From Clostridiaceae bacterium (GTDB lineage Bacteria > Bacillota > Clostridia > Oscillospirales > Acutalibacteraceae), in contig JAEDEQ010000001.1 in assembly GCA_016293225.1 (NCBI GenBank), forward strand, positions 6,834 through 70,833: DNA of 64,000 bases, in the 5' to 3' direction. The notes under the pieces were generated by a model. It made no database searches and had not been told where the DNA came from. It worked only from the letters and a program-made list of their open reading frames with translations. Positions 24,297 through 35,284 of the stretch are shown here, one piece after another. Each line of letters opens with the position of its first letter. Positions within the stretch are counted from its first letter, which is position 1. Position numbers and translations under genes: made by a program.

Positions 24297-24434
24297 TTAT
24301 TCAGCGGGTTCAGTCTCAGTGCTCTTATTGAAGAGATCTTCAAAGAACTTCTTGATGAGGCCGATGATCTCAGCAGCCTTGCCTTCTTTGCAATAATCAA
24401 GAATGTTCTGAACAAGTTCAAGTACTTTACTCAT
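24297..24434 (-). CDS. Microprotein C of a three-gene amphipathic peptide array
   Basis: A 45-residue peptide (MSKVLELVQNILDYCKEGKA...). Two amphipathic helices (residues 4-15 and 20-35) are joined by KEGK. An acidic, disordered-looking tail (STETEPAE) is absent from A and B. Net charge is about -3. The NILxY, KAA and FF-D features align with microprotein A, and the DYC positions align with B. AAAGGAGG lies before the ATG. It lies downstream of the inositol operon's phosphoesterase on the same strand but has its own promoter. Function unknown. Confidence 0.72.
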   Translation of the reverse strand: MSKVLELVQNILDYCKEGKAAEIIGLIKKFFEDLFNKSTETEPAE

Positions 24435-24458
24435 TGAATTTTCCTCCTTTACAAGCGT

Positions 24459-24508
24459 CAGTTTTCTTACTGCAATTAAATATTAACACATCATGAACAA
24501 AAAGTCAA
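24459..24508 (-). promoter_or_regulatory. Promoter and leader repeat of microprotein C
   Basis: On the minus strand, -35 TTGACT (24508-24503), 17-bp spacer ending TTCATGATGTGT and -10 TAATAT (24485-24480). It is followed by CAGT-N6-ACTG (24472-24459). It matches the blocks before A and B. Confidence 0.8.
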
Positions 24509-24597
24509 CAGTTTTTTTATTGTTTTTTAAATATTTTTTAAATTCCTCTTTTTTTTGTTGCAATTAGAAACCCAATGACTTTTAACCCGAACAGAAA

Positions 24598-25983
24598 TTA
24601 TCCGTGAATCTCTTTGAACGGAAGGAAGGTGTTTGTGTTGTCGAACTCTCCCTTGTCATAAAGCAAGTCCTCAACAACGTCTTTAACTTCAACGGGATTT
24701 CCGAAATAATCCTTGAACCTGACAGACTTTGGTATCCTTGAAACTATTGCCATAAAAGCCTTGTATTCCACCGTGTCCGGCGTAAAACGCCTGACTCCGG
24801 AAAAAAGATTGACAACAAGCTCCAAAAAGAAATCCCTGACCTTTACATTTTCAATCATCGGGTCAATTTTTGAGCTGACCATAAGCAGACGGCCGAGCGA
24901 CTTGAACGTAAGCCCGTTTATGATTTTGCCGAGCACCTTTAAAACGGGCTTGAGCGCGTCAACAGTATTTTCGTCCATGCTGAAGCCCTTTGCAAGCTGC
25001 TTGAAATGCTCAATATCATTTTCCATTGAATAAAAGATATCTTTAATCATGAAGAGGAAATGCTCCTTCATGTGCTCCTGGGCAGTCCTGCCCTTAAGAT
25101 CCCAATCGAAATGTCCGAGGTTATATGTTCTGACTTCGATACCCTCATCGGTGACGGTCATCTTCCTGTACGGAGCCGGATATGCGGCAATCGAGCCGGT
25201 ATTGACATGATAAAGGCGGTTTTTGCGCGCCGTATCAATGCAGGAGACAGACTGCATATGAGTATGTCCCGTGAAGCAGAACTGAATTCCGAGGTCGGCG
25301 AAGAGCGGTGCAATGACTTCATAGCCGCCGAGCATATCCCTGTGGGAAAACAGCGGATAGATAAGTCCCGGAGGAAGCATGGGGTGGTGAGTGACGGCAA
25401 TCACTCTTTCCCCCGCCTCTTTTGCTTCCTTTGCCTGATTTTTGATCCATTCAACAAGAGTGTCGTCATAGCCGCAGAACGCTCTTCCATCGCCGTCGTC
25501 ATTGAGCAAAAGGAAGCGCCAGCCCTCGCACATTCTGACCGCATATGAATATGACGGAACGTGCTCCGACACAGCCTCGTTCCAGCCGAAGTCCCTGTAA
25601 TGCTCACGAAGTTCTGCACGGGTATATTCTTCAAGCTTGAATTCGCCAATTTCGGTATATCCGCGCGCGTTATTGTCGAAATCATGAGTTGCAAAGGTGA
25701 CAAAAACACGCTTGCCGGCCTTTTTAAGCTTTTCAAGCTTTTTTAAAAGCAGATCATGACTGACCTTTTCTCCGTCGTATGTAAGATCGCCCGAAATGAT
25801 AATTATTTCGTTATCCTTATCGGCGGCAAGCTCTTCAAACGCGGCATCGATTATGGCGCCCGATTCGGCAACACACTTCTGATCCATGTCGCAACGAAGA
25901 TCAAAGTGCTTTCCGTATGAGCCGATTTCCTCATTTGCATAATAATGCAGATCGGTAATCTGATAAAAATTAAATTTTTTCAT
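24598..25983 (-). CDS. Metallophosphoesterase at the end of the inositol operon
   Basis: A 461-residue cytoplasmic phosphoesterase. The dimetal motifs are ITDLHYY (1), ISGDLT (2), FATHDFD (3), VTHHPM (4) and FTGHTHM (5). Motif 3 normally reads GNHD/E. Here the Asn that ligates a metal and contacts phosphate is replaced by Thr, which may alter activity. The C-terminal 170 residues are alpha-helical, rich in FxxL repeats, and not part of the catalytic fold. It starts 25 nt after iolE with AAAGGGA before the ATG, so it is the last gene of the iol transcript. An inositol-phosphate or phospho-sugar substrate is an attractive guess but unsupported. Confidence 0.82.
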   Translation of the reverse strand: MKKFNFYQITDLHYYANEEIGSYGKHFDLRCDMDQKCVAESGAIIDAAFEELAADKDNEIIIISGDLTYDGEKVSHDLLLKKLEKLKKAGKRVFVTFATHDFDNNARGYTEIGEFKLEEYTRAELREHYRDFGWNEAVSEHVPSYSYAVRMCEGWRFLLLNDDGDGRAFCGYDDTLVEWIKNQAKEAKEAGERVIAVTHHPMLPPGLIYPLFSHRDMLGGYEVIAPLFADLGIQFCFTGHTHMQSVSCIDTARKNRLYHVNTGSIAAYPAPYRKMTVTDEGIEVRTYNLGHFDWDLKGRTAQEHMKEHFLFMIKDIFYSMENDIEHFKQLAKGFSMDENTVDALKPVLKVLGKIINGLTFKSLGRLLMVSSKIDPMIENVKVRDFFLELVVNLFSGVRRFTPDTVEYKAFMAIVSRIPKSVRFKDYFGNPVEVKDVVEDLLYDKGEFDNTNTFLPFKEIHG

Positions 25984-26008
25984 TGGCGGCGTTCCCTTTC
26001 CTCAAATA

Positions 26009-26902
26009 TTAAAGGCCGGTTTTTTCTCTGATATAGTTCCTTGCAAGCACTGCATACTCAAACGGGTTAGCCTTTGCGGGATCCTGTTCCGCTTCAACAA
26101 CAACCCAGCCCTCATAGTCCTCAGCGGCAAGGATATCGAAAACGGGAGTGAAATCAAAATCGCCGTCGCCGGGAACGGTGAACGAGCCGGCGCGAACACA
26201 GTCAAGGAAGCTGTAGCCCTTTACCTTGGCCTCGTCAATAACGCTCTGACGAATGCTCTTGAGATGAACATGCTTAACACGATGAACATACTTTTTCAAA
26301 ACGGCGATTGCGTCCTCTCCGCTGAAAGCAAGGTGGCCGGTATCATAAAGAAGATATACAAGGTCGGAATCGGTGAGTTCCATAAGCTTGTCAATTTCCT
26401 CTGCCGTCTGAACGCCTGTTCCCATGTGGTGGTGAACGGTGAAATACATTCCCTTTTCCTTTGCAAGGCGGCCCATTTCGTTGAAGCCCTTTGCAATAAG
26501 CGCCCACTGCTCGTCTGTATAGACGGGCTTAGCGCCGAAAATTGAAACAGGCTTGCCCTGAATGCTGTTGCCCTGCTCCGAAGCGCCGATAACCTTTGCA
26601 CCGAGTGCATAAAGGAAGTCTCTGTGCTTAATGAACGCTTCAATGGTTGCGTCATAGCCCTCGGAAAGCAGAAGCGAGGAGAACCATGCGTTGCAGATCC
26701 TCATACCTCTGACTTCAAGCTTATGCCTGAGAGTTTCAACGTCCTTGGGATATTTGTTGCCGATTTCGCTTCCGGTGAAGCCGGCAAGCGCCATTTCACT
26801 GACGCACTGCTCAAAGGTGTTTTCTGCGCCGAGATCGGGCAGGTCGTCGTTTGTCCATGCAATAGGCGCAATGGCAAGCTGAACTTTTTCTTTATTAAGC
26901 AT
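26009..26902 (-). CDS. iolE: Inosose dehydratase
   Basis: IolE dehydrates 2-keto-myo-inositol (scyllo-inosose) to the diketone acted on by IolD. The 297-residue sugar-phosphate-isomerase-like TIM barrel opens with [17 protein letters not shown], the characteristic IolE start. It has metal-ligand segments around HHHMGTGVQ (near residue 150), [12 protein letters not shown] (near 180), [10 protein letters not shown] (near 205) and [14 protein letters not shown] near 270. The ATG at 26902 has AAAGGGA upstream. A longer frame to 26944 overlaps the end of iolD and lacks a site. It lies between iolD (19 nt) and a phosphoesterase (25 nt). Confidence 0.95.
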   Translation of the reverse strand: MLNKEKVQLAIAPIAWTNDDLPDLGAENTFEQCVSEMALAGFTGSEIGNKYPKDVETLRHKLEVRGMRICNAWFSSLLLSEGYDATIEAFIKHRDFLYALGAKVIGASEQGNSIQGKPVSIFGAKPVYTDEQWALIAKGFNEMGRLAKEKGMYFTVHHHMGTGVQTAEEIDKLMELTDSDLVYLLYDTGHLAFSGEDAIAVLKKYVHRVKHVHLKSIRQSVIDEAKVKGYSFLDCVRAGSFTVPGDGDFDFTPVFDILAAEDYEGWVVVEAEQDPAKANPFEYAVLARNYIREKTGL

Positions 26903-26921
26903 TGTTATTTCCCTTTCAATT

Positions 26922-28763
26922 TTAATATAGTCTTGCTTTTGCAATGTTTTCTTTCATGTCCTCATAAGCCTTTTGAACCGTTGCACTGGTTGAAACCTCG
27001 GCAACGCCGACTCTCCACCATGAATCATAGCCGTCCGACATGGACTTATGAGCAACCTTGATATCAAAAAGGCAGGGAACGGTCTGCTTTTTTGAATCCT
27101 CCAATGCGGCGTAAAGCTCTTCCTCGTTTGCAACGCGGTACGCCTTGCAGCCGTAGCCCTCGGCAATTTTTGCGTAATCGGTAACAATAACCTCTCCGTC
27201 AAGTCCGGTGTCCGTCCTCCTTGTGAAACGTGTTCCGAAAGTGTCGGTGCCTTGATTGTTCTGGAGGTTTTCAATACAGCCCCAGCCGCTGTTGTCAAAG
27301 AGCATGACGTTTATTTTTGCCTTTTCCTGAACGGCGGTATAAAGCTCGCTGTGGAGCATAAGGAACGAGCCGTCGCCGACCATTGTGTAGACCTCTTTAT
27401 CCGGGCAGGCAAGCTTTGCTCCGAGTGCGCCGCAAATTTCATAGCCCATGCACGAAAAGCCGTACTCAACATGGTAGGTATATTCGCCCTTGGACTTCCA
27501 AAGCCTTTGCATACAGCCGGGAAGCGAGCCGGAGGAGGCAATAACAACAGCGTCGTCTTCGGCCTTTTCGTTGATTATGCCGAGAGCGCGGGTCTGCGAA
27601 AAGCCGTTTGCAAGCTTAACGCCGAAGCTGCGGTCGATCTCCTTAAAAAAGTCTGACTGTGCTTTTTTATATTCGTCCGTCCATGAAGACTTATAGCCGT
27701 CAAGCTTTTTTGAAATTCTGTCAAGCGATTCCTTTGCGTCGCCGATAACGGCAACGCTGTCCATTTTAAAGGCGTCAAACGCGCAGACATTGACAGAAAG
27801 CATTTTGACGTCGGGATTCTGGAAGCCCCACTTTGAGCAGGTGGTGAAGTCGGTAAGCCTTGTTCCGACAGCGATGACAAGGTCGGTCTGCTTTGCAATT
27901 GCGTTTGCCGCCCCCGTTCCGGTAACACCCACGCCGCCCATATTGAGCGGATGGTTCCACGGAATCTGACCCTTGCCGGCCTGAGTTTCACCAATGGGAA
28001 TATTGAACTTTTCCGCAAAGGCGAGTGCGGATTTATAGCTTTCGCTGTAGGTTACTCCGCCGCCGACAATCATCATCGGCTTTTTTGAGCTGCGAAGCAT
28101 ATCGGCCGCCGCCTGAGTTTCCCGCTCGGACGGTATTCTTCTGTCCATATACCAAACGCGCTTTTTTAGGAAGTGATCGGGATAATCAAAGGCCTCCGCT
28201 TCAACGTCCTGCGGCATTGCAATGCAGACCGCGCCGGTGTCCGCCGGGTCGGTAAGAACGCGCATTGCGTTGATGCAGGCAGTCATAAGCTGTTCGGGAC
28301 GGTTGATTCTGTCAAAATACTTGCAGACGGGTCTGAAGGCGTCGTTTGCGGTGATCCCGACAGAATGCGGCTGCTCAATCTGCTGCAGAACGGGATCGGG
28401 CTGGCGGCAGGCAAAGGTATCGCCGGGAAGAACAAGCAGCGGAATCCTGTTTGCCGTTGCGGTTCCGCAGGCAGTCACCATATTGAGAGCGCCCGGTCCG
28501 ATTGAAGAGGTGCAGGCAATTATCTCGCGCCTTTTTTTCTGCTTTGCAAAAGCTATTGCCGCGTGAGCCATGCCCTGCTCATTATGTCCCTGATAATAAG
28601 TCAGGGAATGTCCGCCCTGCTCAAGAGCCTGACCGATTCCGACAACGCAGCCGTGGCCGAAAATTCCGAAAATACCTTTGACGAACTTCGTCTCTTTTCC
28701 GTCAAAGGAAACGTACTGATTGTCAAGAAATTTAACGAGAGCTTGCGCCATTGTCAGTTTCAT
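26922..28763 (-). CDS. iolD: 3D-(3,5/4)-trihydroxycyclohexane-1,2-dione hydrolase
   Basis: IolD is a thiamine-diphosphate enzyme that opens the ring of the diketo intermediate in inositol catabolism, giving 5-deoxy-glucuronate. The 613 residues follow the acetolactate-synthase-like layout. The N-terminal PYR domain has the [13 protein letters not shown] glutamate region. The central domain contains [11 protein letters not shown]. The C-terminal PP domain has the ThDP-binding motif starting [12 protein letters not shown] and continuing to [17 protein letters not shown] lies 9 nt before the ATG. It follows iolB after 4 nt. Confidence 0.96.
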   Translation of the reverse strand: MKLTMAQALVKFLDNQYVSFDGKETKFVKGIFGIFGHGCVVGIGQALEQGGHSLTYYQGHNEQGMAHAAIAFAKQKKRREIIACTSSIGPGALNMVTACGTATANRIPLLVLPGDTFACRQPDPVLQQIEQPHSVGITANDAFRPVCKYFDRINRPEQLMTACINAMRVLTDPADTGAVCIAMPQDVEAEAFDYPDHFLKKRVWYMDRRIPSERETQAAADMLRSSKKPMMIVGGGVTYSESYKSALAFAEKFNIPIGETQAGKGQIPWNHPLNMGGVGVTGTGAANAIAKQTDLVIAVGTRLTDFTTCSKWGFQNPDVKMLSVNVCAFDAFKMDSVAVIGDAKESLDRISKKLDGYKSSWTDEYKKAQSDFFKEIDRSFGVKLANGFSQTRALGIINEKAEDDAVVIASSGSLPGCMQRLWKSKGEYTYHVEYGFSCMGYEICGALGAKLACPDKEVYTMVGDGSFLMLHSELYTAVQEKAKINVMLFDNSGWGCIENLQNNQGTDTFGTRFTRRTDTGLDGEVIVTDYAKIAEGYGCKAYRVANEEELYAALEDSKKQTVPCLFDIKVAHKSMSDGYDSWWRVGVAEVSTSATVQKAYEDMKENIAKARLY

Positions 28764-28767
28764 GGTT

Positions 28768-29571
28768 TCATTCTCCTTTCATCGGCGGCCACATGAGCTT
28801 TTCATTTTCCGGTTTAGTCACCCAAAGGTGTTCGGGAATGAAGTACGGCGTAATATACGGATTGCCGTCAAGGTGACGGATAACCCAGAGATACCACATT
28901 GCATAGCCGGGAGCGGTGGTCTGCGGATGAGTTTCTTCATTGACGATGAAAACGGTTGAATTGTTGTGGGTCTTATAGACCGTCTCGTCAAGTTCGGCAA
29001 AGCCGTAGCCGTTTTCGGGGTTGAATTTATAGTAATAGATTTCCGGCTGAGGATGATTGTGCGGCGGATAGCTGCTCCATTTTCCCGGGAAACCTATGAC
29101 CTCGCCGAGAACAAGATTTGAATAAGGAGCGTTTGAATAATCAAAAACAGTCCTGACTATTCTTGTTGAGGCCTCGCGCATTGTTCCCTTTCCCCTGTTT
29201 TCGCTCGCACATTCTTCTGGAGTGTAAAGCTTTGAGGGAAAAACCTTTTCGTTGTCAGTTCTGTGAACGCACCATTCGCTTTCAGCGAGAGCGGTGATAG
29301 TGACCTTGACATCGTTTGCAACGTGAAGCACCCACGGCTCATAGTCAAAGCAGTTTGCGCGCTCAATAATAACCTCCTTATCGTCATAAGAAAGCTTTGC
29401 CTTTCCGTTAACAAGCAGATAGGCGCGCTCAAGGTGCTGACTTTCGGAAAAAACGTCGCCCTCTTTCATACGGAGAATACCGAAATCCATGAGCGAGTGC
29501 TGCTCCTTGTTATCCATTGTTGCAATTGCGGTATAGCCGTATGGAAATTCTTTGGGTCCTCTGATATGCAT
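28768..29571 (-). CDS. iolB: 5-deoxy-glucuronate isomerase
   Basis: IolB isomerises 5-deoxy-glucuronate to 5-dehydro-2-deoxy-gluconate. The 267-residue bicupin matches the family: MDFGILRMKEGD near residue 30, YPPHNHPQPEIYYYKFNPENG metal-binding region near residue 165, and WVIRHLDGNPYITPYFIPEHLW near the C-terminus. It lies 4 nt before iolD and 136 nt after iolG. That intergenic stretch is unusually long for this operon and contains a 7-bp inverted repeat. Confidence 0.96.
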   Translation of the reverse strand: MHIRGPKEFPYGYTAIATMDNKEQHSLMDFGILRMKEGDVFSESQHLERAYLLVNGKAKLSYDDKEVIIERANCFDYEPWVLHVANDVKVTITALAESEWCVHRTDNEKVFPSKLYTPEECASENRGKGTMREASTRIVRTVFDYSNAPYSNLVLGEVIGFPGKWSSYPPHNHPQPEIYYYKFNPENGYGFAELDETVYKTHNNSTVFIVNEETHPQTTAPGYAMWYLWVIRHLDGNPYITPYFIPEHLWVTKPENEKLMWPPMKGE

Positions 29572-29707
29572 AAACTTTCACCAAAACCTTTCCGGCTGCA
29601 AAATATCAAAATGTATTTCTGCACCCTGCTGTAGCCGGACAAGGCGCAGAAAAGCAGCGAACAAAACTGCATAAAAATACAAAAGTCGCGGTTCAAAAAC
29701 TTCAAAA
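29572..29707 (-). promoter_or_regulatory. Structured intercistronic region between iolG and iolB
   Basis: Within this 136-nt gap, TCCGGCT and AGCCGGA face each other about 35 nt apart and can form a stem upstream of the iolB ribosome-binding site. Smaller GCAG repeats lie inside. It could be an mRNA-processing or attenuation element. No open frame is seen. Confidence 0.4.
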
Positions 29708-30721
29708 TTACGCAATCTCAGAAAGCTCAACGGGTCTGCCTTCCTTGACGGACTTCTTTGCGGCAAGTGCAATGAGGATGGCGGCAAGGCCGTCCTCACC
29801 GGTGGTCGGAGTCGGCTTATCGTTCTGAACGGCGTCAACAAACTGAATCATTTCGTCCCGGAACGACTGCATATATCTTTCAAGGAAGAAATAGAGCGGC
29901 TTATCGGTCATTACGCCGTCAGCGGTCATAAGGGTAACGTTGGTCGGGGTGTCGTTTGCGGCAACGGCGGCGCCGAGCGAACCGAAGGCTTCAACTCTCT
30001 GGTCGTAGCCGTATGCGGCACGGCGTGAATTATCAATAACACCGATTGCTCCGTTTTTGAACTTGAGCGAAACAATGGCAGTATCAACATCGCCGGCCTC
30101 TCCGATAGCGGGATCAACAAGGCAGGTTGCGTTAACATAAACCTCCTCAACCTCGCTGCCTGCAATGAAGCACGCCATGTCAAAATCATGGATAGTCATG
30201 TCAAGGAAAATTCCGCCGGAAACGGCAGCATACTCCGCTGACGGAGGCTCGGGGTCGCGCGAGGTGATTTTGACAAGCTCAAGCTTTCCAATCTTGCCCT
30301 CGTTGATAAGCTCGCGGATATGAGCAAAGTTATGGTCAAAGCGGCGGTTGAAGCCGACCTGAAGCTTTACGCCGGCCTTTTTGACGGCGTCGATAACGGC
30401 AAGAACCTTTTCCGGAGTGAGGTCAACGGGCTTTTCGCAGAAAATGTGCTTGCCGGCCTTTGCCGCTTCAATGGAAATGTCTGCGTGAGTATCGGTTGAG
30501 GAGCAAACAAGAACGGCGTCGATATCGGGATCAGCAAGCATTTCCTTATAGCTGTCGTATATCTTTTCAATTCCGTATTCGGCGGCAAGAGCCGGAAGAG
30601 CGTCCTTATAAACGTCTGTTATTCCGAGAACCTTTGCGCCGGGTACGTTATATGTAATTGACTTCATATGTACCTTACCGATTCTTCCGGCACCGATAAT
30701 GCCGATATTTAACTGTTTCAT
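29708..30721 (-). CDS. iolG: Inositol 2-dehydrogenase
   Basis: IolG oxidises myo-inositol to 2-keto-myo-inositol with NAD, the first catabolic step. The 337-residue Gfo/Idh/MocA protein has an N-terminal Rossmann fold (GIIGAGRIGKVH), the EKPVDLTPEK motif with the catalytic Lys near residue 97, and VGFNRRFDHNF near 122. LDMTIHDFDMACFI near 170 carries the Asp and His used in catalysis. GGAGG precedes the ATG. It is the first gene of the iol operon. iolC, iolJ, iolA and an inositol transporter are not in the window. Confidence 0.94.
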   Translation of the reverse strand: MKQLNIGIIGAGRIGKVHMKSITYNVPGAKVLGITDVYKDALPALAAEYGIEKIYDSYKEMLADPDIDAVLVCSSTDTHADISIEAAKAGKHIFCEKPVDLTPEKVLAVIDAVKKAGVKLQVGFNRRFDHNFAHIRELINEGKIGKLELVKITSRDPEPPSAEYAAVSGGIFLDMTIHDFDMACFIAGSEVEEVYVNATCLVDPAIGEAGDVDTAIVSLKFKNGAIGVIDNSRRAAYGYDQRVEAFGSLGAAVAANDTPTNVTLMTADGVMTDKPLYFFLERYMQSFRDEMIQFVDAVQNDKPTPTTGEDGLAAILIALAAKKSVKEGRPVELSEIA

Positions 30722-30790
30722 GAAAAAATTCCTCCGTTTAACATAGTATTGCAGCAGCTATCGGCCTGAGACCCTGCTACACTATTTTAA

Positions 30791-30820
30791 ATTATAGCAC
30801 ACAAAAGCGGACGGTTTCAA
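30791..30820 (-). promoter_or_regulatory. Promoter of the iol operon
   Basis: On the minus strand, -35 TTGAAA (30820-30815), 18-bp spacer and extended -10 TGCTATAAT (TATAAT 30796-30791). The -35 element lies inside the lacZ terminator hairpin. Confidence 0.75.
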
Positions 30821-30834
30821 GAAAAACCGTCCGC
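30803..30834 (-). terminator. Intrinsic terminator of lacZ
   Basis: On the minus strand, GCGGACGGTTT (30834-30824) pairs with AAACCGTCCGC (30817-30807), followed by TTTT. It overlaps the iol promoter. Confidence 0.82.
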
Positions 30835-30878
30835 CTGATGTTATAAATTAACGCTTTATTTTTGTGCAAATAGCCAAA

Positions 30879-33962
<3,084 letters not shown>

Positions 33963-33972
33963 ATATTACCTT

Positions 33973-34001
33973 GATATATCCTGCGCTCTTTAGGCAATAA
34001 T
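33973..34001 (+). promoter_or_regulatory. Possible sigma-F-type promoter of sigG
   Basis: GATATA (33973-33978) and GGCAATAAT (33993-34001) lie 14 bp apart. The second fits the sigma-F -10 pattern GGNNANANT; the -35 is only approximate. sigG is sigma-F-controlled in Bacillus and clostridia. Confidence 0.4.
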
Positions 34002-34011
34002 CAAAATGAAA

Positions 34012-34037
34012 CAAAAAAGCCGCTCCTTTCGGGCGGA
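34012..34037 (-). terminator. Minus-strand terminator hairpin upstream of sigG
   Basis: On the minus strand, CCGCCC pairs with GGAGCGG (one bulge, GAAA loop), followed by a run of T residues near 34018-34012. The nearest minus-strand genes ending before it are the DUF218 pair on the far side of sigG, so it would end a transcript antisense to sigG. Read on the plus strand it lies in the sigG leader. Confidence 0.55.
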
Positions 34038-34061
34038 CAGTTTTTCATTGGGGGAAGAGGC

Positions 34062-34844
34062 TTGCATTTCAACAAGGTAGAGATTTGCGGAATTGACACA
34101 TCAAAGCTCAAGGTACTCACCGAAAAGGAGAAAACCGAGCTTTTAATCAAAAGCCATGCAGGCGACAAGCAGGCGCGCGAAAAGCTCATCAACGGCAATC
34201 TTCGTCTCGTTCTGAGCGTTATTCAGCGCTTTACCAACCGCGGCGAAAATCCGGACGATCTTTTTCAGGTGGGCTGCATCGGCCTTATCAAGGCCATTGA
34301 CAACTTCGATGTAAATCTCAACGTCAGGTTTTCAACCTACGGCGTTCCGATGATCATCGGCGAGATACGCCGTTACCTCAGGGACAATGCTCCCGTCAGG
34401 GTTTCCCGTTCCATTAGGGACACGGCGTACCACGCAATGCAGGTGAAAGAAAAGCTCCAGAACGAAACGCAGAAAGAGCCGACGGTTGAGGAAATTGCAA
34501 AAGAGATGGGAATCAAAAGGGAAGCGGTTGTGCTTGCGCTTGAAGCTATTGTTGAGCCTGTTTCGCTTTATGAGCCCGTTTACTACGACGCGGGCGACAC
34601 AATATATATTATGGATCAGATAGGCGACAGCAACACGGACGTCAACTGGATTGACGAAATACTGCTCAAAAAAGCCATACGCGACCTGCCGGAAAGAGAA
34701 AAGAACATTCTCTCCCTGAGGTTCATGCATGGCCTGACCCAGACCGAGGTTGCAAAGGAAATCGGCATTTCCCAGGCGCAGGTGTCCCGGCTTGAAAAGG
34801 GTGCGCTTGACAAGATAAAAAGTCACAGAAAAATTTTTATTTAA
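34062..34844 (+). CDS. sigG: RNA polymerase sporulation sigma factor sigma-G
   Basis: Sigma-G directs late forespore transcription. The 260 residues align end to end with Bacillus SigG. The N-terminal NKVEICGIDTSKL motif is diagnostic for sigma-G. Region 2 has NGNLRLVLSVIQRF, DDLFQVGCIGLIKAIDNFD and VRFSTYGVPMIIGEIRRYLRDN. Region 3 spans about 110-180. Region 4 is ALPERE-like (RDLPEREKNILSLRFMHGLTQTEVAKEIGISQAQVSRLEK). Translation begins at a TTG with GGGGGAAGAGG just before it. spoIIG genes are not adjacent as they are in Bacillus. The downstream neighbour converges with only 1 nt between stops. Confidence 0.97.
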   Translation: MHFNKVEICGIDTSKLKVLTEKEKTELLIKSHAGDKQAREKLINGNLRLVLSVIQRFTNRGENPDDLFQVGCIGLIKAIDNFDVNLNVRFSTYGVPMIIGEIRRYLRDNAPVRVSRSIRDTAYHAMQVKEKLQNETQKEPTVEEIAKEMGIKREAVVLALEAIVEPVSLYEPVYYDAGDTIYIMDQIGDSNTDVNWIDEILLKKAIRDLPEREKNILSLRFMHGLTQTEVAKEIGISQAQVSRLEKGALDKIKSHRKIFI

Positions 34845-34845
34845 T

Positions 34846-35265
34846 TTACGCATAGCCCTGAGTGTAAAGCACCCACGGGCTGTTTTCGTCCTTCCTGCTG
34901 AAAACGAAGTTCCAGTCGGAAATATACGAATACGGCTCCTGCGCCTGAGTTTCCTTGCCCGTCAGGTAATCGGCTTTAACGACAAGAATGTTCTCCGCTT
35001 TGCTCACGCCGTCAATCTGGCCGATGAACGATTTTGCATAATCGAACCATTTATCACTGTAATATATCTTTACGGGATACCGCTTCACTTCGCCCGAACA
35101 CAGCTCACGTTCGGCAAGCTTTGCACATTCTTTGATGTCCTCATAGGAATATACAGAGCTTTTTTCAAGCTCATAGCCGGGCTTATATTTTCCGACGGCA
35201 ATACCGGCAAAAAATATTCCGGCAACAAGCGCCAAAGCGGCAACAAAAGCAATAACCTTTTTCAT
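34846..35265 (-). CDS. Membrane-anchored protein of unknown function
   Basis: A 139-residue protein with an N-terminal signal-anchor helix (KKVIAFVAALALVAGIFFAGIAVG). An extracytoplasmic domain of about 105 residues follows (YEDIKECAKLAERELC; SFIGQIDGVSKAENILVVKADYLTG; SDWNFVFSRKDENSPWVLYTQGYA). The pattern of a residual surface protein ending in WVLYTQGYA occurs in small clostridial proteins, but I do not recognise a family. The ATG at 35265 has AAGGGGGTG before it; a longer frame to 35415 runs into the DUF218 gene. It follows the DUF218 gene by 19 nt and is likely co-expressed. Its stop abuts that of sigG. Confidence 0.75.
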   Translation of the reverse strand: MKKVIAFVAALALVAGIFFAGIAVGKYKPGYELEKSSVYSYEDIKECAKLAERELCSGEVKRYPVKIYYSDKWFDYAKSFIGQIDGVSKAENILVVKADYLTGKETQAQEPYSYISDWNFVFSRKDENSPWVLYTQGYA

Positions 35266-35284
35266 ACTTACACCCCCTTTCGTC

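Noticed and set aside
23634..24508. The microprotein array as a type I toxin-antitoxin locus
   Set aside because: The peptides carry many charges and no uninterrupted transmembrane helix. No overlapping antisense promoter was found at the three genes.
23634..24508. The array as a CRISPR-like or simple repeat
   Set aside because: Copies are spaced unevenly and diverged in sequence, and they align as coding units with promoters rather than as short direct repeats.
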